From the NCBI GenBank assembly GCA_011048475.1, contig DSDZ01000289.1:1-12353 (forward strand): 12,353 nucleotides of DNA, read 5' to 3'. Positions 1 to 5,829 of this stretch are shown piece by piece (within the stretch, counting starts at the first letter, position 1; each line of letters starts with the position of its first letter). Under the pieces are notes generated by a model. That model had not been told where the DNA came from. It was given only the letters and a program-made list of their open reading frames with translations, and made no database searches. Source of the DNA: Bacteroides sp. (GTDB taxonomy: Bacteria; Bacteroidota; Bacteroidia; Bacteroidales; GCA-2748055). Position numbers and translations under genes: made by a program.

Positions 1-418
1 GGACGTACAGACAGTTCTCAAACGGCGCTCCGCGAGGCGTGAGGAGTTTGAATCGATCCATGGCTGGCGCGTTGTGATTGAGGCGGACAGGTCAAGACCT
101 CTGTGGCCGCAGGGTTTCGATCCCCTGAATGTGCATCTTGTGGAAGGGGGTGTTCTACATTCACGTTTTATCAAGCTGGGTAACGAGAGCGGTAACATGG
201 AGGTAATGGGAATGACTTCCCTTACGGAGGAGATCGGACCGCACCCTCTCTTCAATGGAGTACTTCGTATAGTTGTGGCGGGATTCGAAAGCGAGCCGTC
301 AGCTACGGCAGAAGGCGACCGGGTGCATGTCAACTCGGTCGGATTTAAGGCAAATTTTACGGGTGCCAGCATCGAACGGGTCAATCAGGAAGTAGTCATC
401 CGCCTTCATATGCAGTAG
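1..418 (+). CDS. 3' end of an unrecognised gene (partial)
   Basis: The frame is open from base 2 to a TAG at 416-418, giving 138 residues with no start codon needed inside the window, so the gene begins upstream. A GTG at position 74 is an internal valine candidate and is not supported as the start. The visible part has a short basic stretch (KRRSARREE), then a segment rich in alternating hydrophobic residues that reads like a beta-rich domain, ending in VVIRLHMQ. There is no transmembrane segment and no Por sorting domain at the C-terminus. I do not recognise the family. The GH10 xylanase gene starts 28 bases downstream on the same strand, so the two may be co-transcribed, which weakly suggests a carbohydrate-related role. 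That is inference from position only. Confidence 0.6.
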   Translation, partial: DVQTVLKRRSARREEFESIHGWRVVIEADRSRPLWPQGFDPLNVHLVEGGVLHSRFIKLGNESGNMEVMGMTSLTEEIGPHPLFNGVLRIVVAGFESEPSATAEGDRVHVNSVGFKANFTGASIERVNQEVVIRLHMQ

Positions 419-446
419 ATGAACCATCAGGTGAATCTTTGGAACA

Positions 447-1892
447 ATGTTTAAAAAACTACAGCAAATGACTGGTCTTTTCGCCGTAAATATTACGTCA
501 TTAATATTTACTTCTTTTGGGTTCATATGTTTTCATAGCATTGAGGCACAGGTACCACCTGAGCCGTCGGGCCGGAGACTGAGAACGATTGTGGAGGATA
601 AATATCCGGACAACAGCATTCTGATCGGAGGCACGACGGGCTCATGGGCTTTTGGCACCAGTACAGGTTTGATCATGGACCGGGAATTCAACTATGTCAC
701 CCCCGAGAATGATTTTAAACAATGGAATATCCACCCCGATCCCGATACCTGGAACTGGGTACAACCAGATGCCTGGCTGGATCACATTTCTGACAACGGT
801 CAGATACTCCGGATGCACTGTCCGGTTGGCCCTCAATGCTCCAGCTGGGCGCAAACGGATTCCAGAACCGCACAGGAACTTGAACAGGTGATGCGGGAAT
901 TCATGCAGGCAGTCTGTGAACGTTATGACGGAAAAGAAGGCATTATCTCCATGGATGTGGTGAACGAAACCGTCCAGGGAGGATACTGGAAAAAGAACGA
1001 GGCCGGTACCGGGGGCTGGGAGATGCCCTGGTATATCATCGGACTGGATACAGATGCAAATAAAACGCCTCTCTATATCCGTTATGCATTCGAGATTGCC
1101 AGTGAGTATGCGCCCAATCTGAAATTGATCTATAATCATCATGAGGATCCGAATTCGGTTTCTTCCTGGAACCTGATAAAAAGCACCATTGGCTATTTGC
1201 GTAACCTGGGCCTCCGGGTGGACGGCATCGGCTGGCAGGCGCATGTGGACAACGGATGGTCGACAACGGCAAATCTGGATCGGCTCAGGGATCTGATTGA
1301 CTGGGCCCATGAAAATGAACTTGAATTCCACGTCACTGAAGCCAGTGTATGGATTAACGGAGAGCATACCGAACAGGCTCTTCAAACCCAGGCAACAACC
1401 TATGGCAAAATCGTGGAAGTTTTGCTTGAAAAGCGGGTGAGCGGAAAAGTTGGCTGGAATACCTGGCATATTGACGACGGTCATGGATGGAACAATGACA
1501 AAGCCCCGTCACTCTTTGATGAGGATTATCAAGCCAAACCGGCCTATTATGCAATTCAGGAAGTGCTGGAGAACGATCCGGCAGGAATGACCGGCTCTCC
1601 GGAAAATCATCCGGGTGCATTTCAATTACATGATAATTATCCTGATCCATTTCATTCGACCACATCAATCACTTATAGCCTGCCGGAATCTGCACATGTT
1701 GAAATTGCAGTATACAGCGCAACAGGCCAGAGAATCACCACCCTGGTAAAGGAAGAAAAAGGTGCCGGGGAATATCAGGTTTACTGGAATGCGGAAAATT
1801 CTGTGGACCGATCGATCCCTGCAGGAATTTACTTCTGCCGCATGAAAGCAAACCATTACACCAAAACATGCAGGATGATCTTGCTGGAATGA
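447..1892 (+). CDS. Secreted GH10 endo-1,4-beta-xylanase with T9SS sorting domain
   Basis: 481 residues. It should hydrolyse internal beta-1,4 bonds of xylan with retention of configuration, outside the cell or on its surface. Residues 1-35 form a signal peptide (KK near the start, hydrophobic core, cleavage probably near EAQ). The GH10 barrel covers about 45-375: ENDFK at 87-91 matches the ENxMK motif, the acid/base Glu is E174 in DVVNE, GIGWQAHV at 261-267 matches the strand-6 motif, and the nucleophile is E298 in HVTEAS. Residues about 392-481 are a type A Por/T9SS domain (NYPDPF, ITYSLP, VEIAVYSATGQ, PAGIYFCRM). The usual GHTLVWH motif is replaced by LRMHCPVGPQCSSW, so this is a divergent GH10. 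The CTD carries C464 and C475, which could pair. The ATG at 447 is chosen because it gives a clean signal peptide; the SD is weak, as usual in this phylum. It converges on a second T9SS enzyme gene. Confidence 0.93.
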   Translation: MFKKLQQMTGLFAVNITSLIFTSFGFICFHSIEAQVPPEPSGRRLRTIVEDKYPDNSILIGGTTGSWAFGTSTGLIMDREFNYVTPENDFKQWNIHPDPDTWNWVQPDAWLDHISDNGQILRMHCPVGPQCSSWAQTDSRTAQELEQVMREFMQAVCERYDGKEGIISMDVVNETVQGGYWKKNEAGTGGWEMPWYIIGLDTDANKTPLYIRYAFEIASEYAPNLKLIYNHHEDPNSVSSWNLIKSTIGYLRNLGLRVDGIGWQAHVDNGWSTTANLDRLRDLIDWAHENELEFHVTEASVWINGEHTEQALQTQATTYGKIVEVLLEKRVSGKVGWNTWHIDDGHGWNNDKAPSLFDEDYQAKPAYYAIQEVLENDPAGMTGSPENHPGAFQLHDNYPDPFHSTTSITYSLPESAHVEIAVYSATGQRITTLVKEEKGAGEYQVYWNAENSVDRSIPAGIYFCRMKANHYTKTCRMILLE

Positions 1893-1934
1893 GGCCAGCT
1901 TTAGCTGAATGTGCCTGAATCTCATGGGACAGTG

Positions 1935-1985
1935 AAAATTCGGCCGGCCAAAATAGCGAACTTTGACCAGATCTGGCCGATTTTT
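1935..1985. terminator. Possible bidirectional terminator between two convergent genes
   Basis: An inverted repeat pairs AAAATTCGGCC (1935-1945) with GGCCGATTTTT (1975-1985), 11 base pairs with one mismatch. The A-run on one side and T-run on the other would give a U-tract on either strand. The 29-base loop is long and contains smaller palindromes (GGCCGGCC, CCAGATCTGG), so the real fold may differ. It lies between the 3' ends of the xylanase and esterase genes, where a shared terminator is expected. Confidence 0.4.
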
Positions 1986-2016
1986 CATGAAATAGCCGCG
2001 GCCGGGGAGACATATG

Positions 2017-3336
2017 CTACTTCAAATATGCCATCTTCCTCGCTGTGCCATATGCTCCCATTTTAATCCGGTAAAAATAGATTCCCGGGGCCAGGAGGCT
2101 GCCCTCGTTGTCCTTCCCGTCCCACACCGCGGAATATTCTCCGGTTGTGTGATAGCCATCTACCAGTTTTTTCACCAGTTGGCCCTGTTCGTTGTATATT
2201 TTCAACTCAACATGCGATGGTTCCAATACTGAATATGTGATCGTGGTTGTCTGACTAAACGGATTCGGATAGTTTGGATGTAACCGAAATGTTGCAGGAA
2301 GATGTTCTGCACGATCGGCGACACCCGTCATGGCACTAGCGGGCATCGGATTGCGCTTAAAGAAGTTCCAAATCTCAGCACTGGCGTTTATATCCAGGTT
2401 GGTGGGGCCAAAGCTATATGGACCTGTTCCCGGCCAGCCATGACCGCCTTTGTTGATACGATAAAGAAGTACTTCGGTATCATCATCACCACCGACATAC
2501 GCAATAAGCGTCACCGTACTATTGTCATTTACCACAAATTCAGGCAGATCAGTAACAATCGAATCCGGTGAACAATTATTCCGGGATGACCAGTAAGAGG
2601 CTGTTGCAGTTGCCGGAGTAATCAAACCGGGGACACCGGTATAGGGAACGAGCCCGTCAGCGGTGCCGTGCATCAGCAGGGCAGAAAAGGGTCTGCCGGG
2701 AGCAGCATTTAATGAATCCAGCAATTCGTAGGTCAGTGGCCCTGCTACACCCCCTGCAGAAGCAAATCGATGCGGGAGCCTGTGGGCGAGGTAAAAAGAA
2801 AACGTACAACCGTTCGACCAGCCGGTCGCATGGACCCGCGACAAATCAATGCTGAAATCCGCATCGATATGATCGAGTAAGCTATCGGAGAAAGAAATAT
2901 CATCCTGGTTGGCAATGTATCCCGGTAAATTCCAGCCGGCACCCGGACCAAATCCCGGAACAAGAATCTGGAATCCCTGCGGGTATGCCACAAGAAAGTG
3001 TGCGGTATCGGCAATGAGATTCATTTTGGAATAGGTATTCATTTGTGCAGTTGCATTGCTTGTCCATCCGTGATAATTAATAACCAGCGGCCACTCCTCC
3101 TGCCCGGTATAGTCGTTCGGAACATATAACAGGTATTGGCGCAGCATTCCATCATGTATAAGACTTCTCTGGTGAACCACCCCACCCTGCCCGCACACGA
3201 ACGAACCAGTAAGAAAGAAAAACAGGATGGGGGAAATTATTGTTTTTCTGATGCCCTCCGGATTTCCCGGCACGGATACGCCTGGTCGCAAAACGCCTGC
3301 AGACAGTAATTGTAACCTGTACAGAAAGAAATTCAT
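2017..3336 (-). CDS. Secreted CE1 / PHB-depolymerase-like esterase with T9SS sorting domain
   Basis: 439 residues, alpha/beta-hydrolase of the LpqC/PHB-depolymerase type that includes feruloyl and acetyl-xylan esterases (CE1). Seen: HG at 89-90 (oxyanion region), nucleophile S174 in GWSNG, acid D227 in HGTADGLVPY, base H299 in GGHGWPG. Residues about 348-439 form a type A Por sorting domain (NYPNPF at 355-360, ending KMAYLK), so export through T9SS is likely. The hydrophobic signal segment is at 32-50 (ending FVCGQ), preceded by an unusually long 31-residue N-region. The ATG at 3336 is supported by a strong AAGGAGGT 4 bases upstream. Its catalytic substrate cannot be read from sequence; removal of ferulate or acetyl groups from xylan fits the convergent xylanase gene, but a polyester substrate is not excluded. 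Confidence 0.88.
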   Translation of the reverse strand: MNFFLYRLQLLSAGVLRPGVSVPGNPEGIRKTIISPILFFFLTGSFVCGQGGVVHQRSLIHDGMLRQYLLYVPNDYTGQEEWPLVINYHGWTSNATAQMNTYSKMNLIADTAHFLVAYPQGFQILVPGFGPGAGWNLPGYIANQDDISFSDSLLDHIDADFSIDLSRVHATGWSNGCTFSFYLAHRLPHRFASAGGVAGPLTYELLDSLNAAPGRPFSALLMHGTADGLVPYTGVPGLITPATATASYWSSRNNCSPDSIVTDLPEFVVNDNSTVTLIAYVGGDDDTEVLLYRINKGGHGWPGTGPYSFGPTNLDINASAEIWNFFKRNPMPASAMTGVADRAEHLPATFRLHPNYPNPFSQTTTITYSVLEPSHVELKIYNEQGQLVKKLVDGYHTTGEYSAVWDGKDNEGSLLAPGIYFYRIKMGAYGTARKMAYLK

Positions 3337-3340
3337 AATG

Positions 3341-3348
3341 ACCTCCTT
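3341..3348 (-). promoter_or_regulatory. Strong Shine-Dalgarno of the esterase gene
   Basis: On the minus strand AAGGAGGT is followed by CATT and the ATG at 3336. It fixes the start at this ATG, even though the signal-peptide hydrophobic segment begins only 31 codons later. Full-length SD matches are uncommon in Bacteroidota, whose genes mostly use AT-rich leaders. Confidence 0.7.
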
Positions 3349-3386
3349 TTGATTACTGAACTTTAAAAAGACTAAATAAACATTGT

Positions 3387-3394
3387 CAAAATTA
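3387..3394 (-). promoter_or_regulatory. Candidate -7 promoter box for the esterase gene
   Basis: TAATTTTG on the minus strand matches the Bacteroidota -7 consensus TAnnTTTG and lies 50 bases upstream of the ATG, leaving a plausible leader of about 40 bases. No clear TTTG at -33 was found, so this is tentative. Confidence 0.35.
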
Positions 3395-3465
3395 CGGTGA
3401 TAACCAGAATTATACTTTTCTTAAAAGGCCATTTATTTGACTCAAAAGGCGTTTTTAAAACTTAA

Positions 3466-3636
3466 TATAAATCGATAAAGATCTTTGGCTTATTTGCCAG
3501 AAAGGAGTACACCAATGAATATGATCTGGCTGATGAAATCGAAGATTTCGTGGAACTGAAAGTGGATCTTGTTTCAGGAAATGTTATAAAGAAGGGGTTT
3601 CTGAAGTCAATTGATCCTGATTTATCGCATGTCTGA
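3466..3636 (+). pseudogene. Remnant of an MNT-type nucleotidyltransferase (antitoxin of HEPN/MNT pair)
   Basis: The frame from about 3466 to the TGA at 3634-3636 encodes IKIFGLFARKEYTNEYD, then LADEIEDFVELKVDLVS, then KGFLKSIDPDLSHV. This matches the ends of minimal nucleotidyltransferases: FGS(F/Y)ARxE(Y)T near the front and KVDLVS...xxI...YV at the end. Two defects are visible. The second residue of the catalytic GS motif is Leu (FGLFAR; TTA where TCA would give Ser), and the DxDLLVEF metal-binding block between the two parts is missing. The normal N-terminal 20 or so residues are also lost behind a TAA at 3463-3465. No start codon precedes the homologous part. I read it as a decayed gene with an internal deletion. 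The family assignment comes from remembered motifs and needs a profile search. Confidence 0.55.
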
Positions 3637-3682
3637 GCAGGATTCTATATTGCTAATGCAGAATATGATAGGGGCGACATAA
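3629..3682 (+). pseudogene. Possible N-terminal stub of a HEPN/DUF86 toxin
   Basis: An ATG at 3629 overlaps the end of the nucleotidyltransferase remnant by ATGTCTGA, the usual arrangement in MNT/HEPN operons. It encodes MSEQDSILLMQNMIGAT and then a TAA. The start resembles DUF86/HEPN proteins (MSxxDxxLLxHMxxAI). After the stop the same frame continues for about 24 codons without recognisable similarity and without the RxxxxH motif. Too short for certainty; the support is mainly its position behind the MNT remnant. Confidence 0.33.
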
Positions 3683-3753
3683 AAGAATCTGCGTAATAAT
3701 ATGACCAAATATTCATGGGTTCTCTTACTTTTACCGATGGAGATCTCTAATAT

Positions 3754-3897
3754 ATGAGGATCAGGTTTCTTGTCGTCCTATTGTATGAGTTCACGATCGC
3801 ATCCAACGGGCAGGAGATCGATCAACCTCCAGTTCTTCATCATTTCACCGGGAGCATTCGGTGGGAAATCTTTCGGTACAGGAGTTTTTATCAATAA
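3754..3897 (+). pseudogene. Fragment of a secreted protein (signal peptide plus short tail)
   Basis: A 47-codon frame begins MRIRFLVVLLYEFTIAS and continues NGQEIDQPPVLHHF before losing any sense and ending at TAA 3895-3897. The start is a good signal peptide with a GQE cleavage region, typical of Bacteroidota exported proteins. In another frame, 3848-3916 encodes FGTGVFINNHGNIT, which looks a little like the first strands of trypsin-like peptidases. One explanation is a frameshifted remnant of a secreted protein truncated at the URO-D family gene. The parent family is not established. Confidence 0.3.
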
Positions 3898-3912
3898 TCA
3901 TGGCAATATCAC

Positions 3913-4992
3913 ATGAATGGAAAAGAAAGAATACTGACGGCTCTTGAGGTGAGAGAGCCGGATTGCGTCCCGTTGTATATCCACGGCATCAATGAGGCAC
4001 CCATAATCGGCATTGGGAAACATCTAACGGATGGTTTGCCCGAATCCCGGGATTTCAGATTGATGAATGACAGGGATAAACGCAAGCTTGTGGATACACT
4101 TTTCATGATCCATGAGCACTTTGACATTGACGGCATTACCACCTTTGAAATCGGCCATGAAGAGAAATTGGATGATCTCCATGTCAGGGATGGGTTCGGA
4201 GTGGTATATCAATTGTCGGAATACGGGATTCCGGTGCCTGTCGGCCATCCTGTAAAGTCCCTTGCTGACCTGAAGAATTTTACTCCCCCGGTTCCCAGAA
4301 AAGAAGATCTGGGCCTTCTGAATCTTGCAGTTGAAAGGTTCAAAGGCCAGAAAGCGACCTTCTGGCTCATGCGGGGGGTGTTCGTACGGTCCTGGCGTCT
4401 GATCGGGATGACCAATTACATGATGAATGTCTATGCCGATCCTGAATTTCTCCATTTGCTCGCACAGATGATGGTGGAATTCAGTCTTGCCCAGCTGGAA
4501 CTACTGGTCGAAGCCGGTCTTGATGTCCTGGTCATTGAGGATGATATTGCCATGAATAACGGTCCCATGGTATCCCTGGAACATTTCAAAACTTACATCA
4601 ACCATTATAACCGGCAGATCGTGGATAGTGCACATCAAAAAGGGCTCAAAGTGGTCAGGCACTCTGACGGCAACCTCTGGCCCCTTCTGGATGTGCTCAT
4701 TGAAACCGGGTACGACGGGATCAATCCGCTGGAGCCTCAGGCCGGTATGGCAATGAAAGAGGTAAAAGCCTACTGCGGAGATAAGATCTGTTTACTGGGG
4801 AACATAGATAGTGTGGATCTATTACCCAGGGGGACTACAGAACAGGTTGAACAGGCCGTCATCCAGACGATTAATGACGGGGCTGCCGGCGGCGGGTTGA
4901 TCATCTGCTCATCAAATTCCCTGCATCCGGGGGTCAATCCCGAAAATTGCATGGCCATGTTCAGGGCCGTTCGCAGGCACGGTCAGTATTAA
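3913..4992 (+). CDS. Uroporphyrinogen decarboxylase (URO-D) family protein, MtaA/CmuA-like
   Basis: 359 residues, close to the family's usual length, spanning one TIM-barrel URO-D domain. Landmarks: MNGKERILTALEVREPDCVP at the start (the R-x-P-D-x-x-P motif), LVIEDDIAMNNGPMVS at 206-221, VVRHSDGNLWPLLD at 247-260, GYDGINPLEPQAGM at 266-279, LLGNIDS at 294-300 and IICSSNSLHPGVNPEN at 330-345. The INPLEP motif separates it from true HemE. Corrinoid methyltransferases of this superfamily bind zinc through HxC plus a distant Cys; here the first motif is H250-S-D252, while C332 is present. It is therefore probably not a standard corrinoid:CoM-type methyltransferase, and its substrate is unknown. 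The ATG at 3913 has no clear SD. There is no corrinoid protein gene beside it. It stands alone on the plus strand and is followed by an inverted repeat. Confidence 0.85.
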   Translation: MNGKERILTALEVREPDCVPLYIHGINEAPIIGIGKHLTDGLPESRDFRLMNDRDKRKLVDTLFMIHEHFDIDGITTFEIGHEEKLDDLHVRDGFGVVYQLSEYGIPVPVGHPVKSLADLKNFTPPVPRKEDLGLLNLAVERFKGQKATFWLMRGVFVRSWRLIGMTNYMMNVYADPEFLHLLAQMMVEFSLAQLELLVEAGLDVLVIEDDIAMNNGPMVSLEHFKTYINHYNRQIVDSAHQKGLKVVRHSDGNLWPLLDVLIETGYDGINPLEPQAGMAMKEVKAYCGDKICLLGNIDSVDLLPRGTTEQVEQAVIQTINDGAAGGGLIICSSNSLHPGVNPENCMAMFRAVRRHGQY

Positions 4993-4993
4993 A

Positions 4994-5069
4994 AAGACTG
5001 CCTCATCGGATCGTGAAGCCTGGGACTCAAAGTCGGTTATCATGCGTTACACCAGTTAAAGGCAGTCTT
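4994..5069 (+). terminator. Inverted repeat behind the URO-D family gene (terminator-like or structured RNA)
   Basis: A perfect 10-base inverted repeat, AAGACTGCCT (4994-5003) and AGGCAGTCTT (5060-5069), begins two bases after the stop codon and encloses 56 bases. Inside is a smaller hairpin GACT-CAA-AGTC (5024-5034). The right arm is followed by AAAGAATTATTTAATTTTG rather than a clean T-run, so a classic intrinsic terminator is only one option; a structured 3' UTR element or a very small terminal-repeat element also fits. Confidence 0.4.
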
Positions 5070-5080
5070 AAAGAATTATT

Positions 5081-5088
5081 TAATTTTG
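5081..5088 (+). promoter_or_regulatory. Candidate -7 promoter box for the small gene and yjbQ
   Basis: TAATTTTG matches TAnnTTTG exactly and lies 30 bases before the ATG at 5119. It includes the TTG at 5086, which argues against using that TTG as the start codon. A -33 TTTG at the proper spacing was not seen. Confidence 0.4.
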
Positions 5089-5118
5089 TATAGGAATACA
5101 GGTTCCAGGAATAGAACA

Positions 5119-5388
5119 ATGCATATTGACAGATCATATATTACATCGGATTCGTTTGAGAAAAATGAGATCCAGGTAATTGAGGAGATGAAAAAGACAA
5201 CTCCCCAGGATCGGTTGGCTTTTATAAGAGACCATATTGAATTAAAAGACAATCTTCGTATTCCTGTAATCTCAGTTGAGGACCTTTTCAAAAATAAATC
5301 TTCAACAGGACGTAAAAAAGACGAGGCGGATCTGGAGGAACTTAGAAAACTCCTAGATAAAGATGATTCAAAGAACGATACAGATTAA
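5119..5388 (+). CDS. Small charged protein of unknown function
   Basis: 89 residues from the ATG at 5119 to the TAA at 5386-5388. AGGA lies about 9 bases upstream, and the longer version from TTG 5086 would overlap a promoter-like box, so the ATG is preferred. The protein is rich in Lys, Asp and Glu, with no membrane segment, no cysteine and no signal peptide. Two likely helices (EKNEIQVIEEMKKTTPQDRL and the C-terminal DEADLEELRKLLDK) flank a middle part containing IPVISVEDLFKN. The base composition is clearly more AT-rich than yjbQ and the suf genes. It overlaps the start of the YjbQ gene by 26 bases, so translation of the two may be coupled. I do not recognise the family; an antitoxin-like or regulatory role is possible but unsupported. 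Confidence 0.6.
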   Translation: MHIDRSYITSDSFEKNEIQVIEEMKKTTPQDRLAFIRDHIELKDNLRIPVISVEDLFKNKSSTGRKKDEADLEELRKLLDKDDSKNDTD

Positions 5389-5785
5389 TACCCCCTCCCA
5401 CAACGGCCTCTACGACATCACCCGACAGGTGGAGGCCATCGTAACTGAATCCGGCGTGAAGACCGGTATGGTCAATGTCTATGCCCAGGGGGCGACGGCC
5501 GGGATCATGATCCAGGAGAACTGGGATGAATCGGTCCAGACCGATGTGATCAACCTGCTTAAAAAACTGATCCCTGCAGGGGTATGGGAACATGACCACC
5601 AGGACAACAACGGGGATGCCCACCTCAAGGCGGGGATGGTGGGGCCCCAGGAAACCATTCCCATCGTGGACGGGAAAATGGGATTGTCCACCTGGCAGAA
5701 TATTTTCTTCTGTGAATTCGACGGACCCCGCAGTAACAGGAATATCATGGTTACAGTGATGGGAGCGGAAACATCGGGATCGTGA
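5363..5785 (+). CDS. yjbQ: YjbQ family protein (UPF0047; annotated secondary thiamine-phosphate synthase)
   Basis: 140 residues, the usual size for this single-domain family. Conserved features are EHDHQDNNGDAHLKAGMVGP at 76-95 (the H-x-H and N-x-D-A-H residues that line the presumed metal/active site), TIPIVDGKMGLSTWQNIFFC at 98-117 (the family's TWQ motif) and a closing strand NIMVTVMG. The physiological function is not settled: E. coli YjbQ has weak thiamine-phosphate synthase activity when over-produced, hence the name in databases. The ATG at 5363 lies inside the preceding small gene in another frame (26-base overlap) and gives the expected N-terminus MIQRTIQINTPSHNGLYDIT. It is followed after 44 bases by the SRPBCC gene on the same strand, so the three probably form one transcript. 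Confidence 0.88.
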   Translation: MIQRTIQINTPSHNGLYDITRQVEAIVTESGVKTGMVNVYAQGATAGIMIQENWDESVQTDVINLLKKLIPAGVWEHDHQDNNGDAHLKAGMVGPQETIPIVDGKMGLSTWQNIFFCEFDGPRSNRNIMVTVMGAETSGS

Positions 5786-5813
5786 GAAACAACAGGGTGC
5801 ACAGTTTTGTTAT

Positions 5814-5827
5814 CCTCTGAAAAGAGG
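5814..5827 (+). promoter_or_regulatory. Hairpin burying the SRPBCC gene's ribosome binding site
   Basis: CCTCT (5814-5818), GAAA loop (5819-5822) and AGAGG (5823-5827) form a perfect 5-base-pair stem with a GNRA tetraloop, ending two bases before the ATG at 5830. The right arm is the only SD-like sequence, so folding would hide it. Short and possibly accidental. Confidence 0.35.
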
Positions 5828-5829
5828 CA

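Larger units (their letters stand above)
3337..3912. other. 576-base stretch without an intact gene
   Basis: From left to right it holds the esterase leader (SD and a -7-like box), then AT-rich sequence to about 3465, the MNT remnant, the DUF86-like stub, and the secreted-protein fragment. From about 3683 to 3753 I see nothing recognisable. The region looks like a decayed insertion site of accessory genes between the xylan genes and the URO-D family gene. Confidence 0.5.

Noticed and set aside
642..1484. A 280-codon open frame antisense to the GH10 gene
   Set aside because: It lies fully within the GH10 domain on the other strand, with no recognisable motif or leader.
4994..5069. tRNA-like gene suggested by the 76-base length and closing stem
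   Set aside because: No T-loop or D-loop consensus, and the stem is 10 rather than 7 base pairs with no anticodon-arm arrangement.
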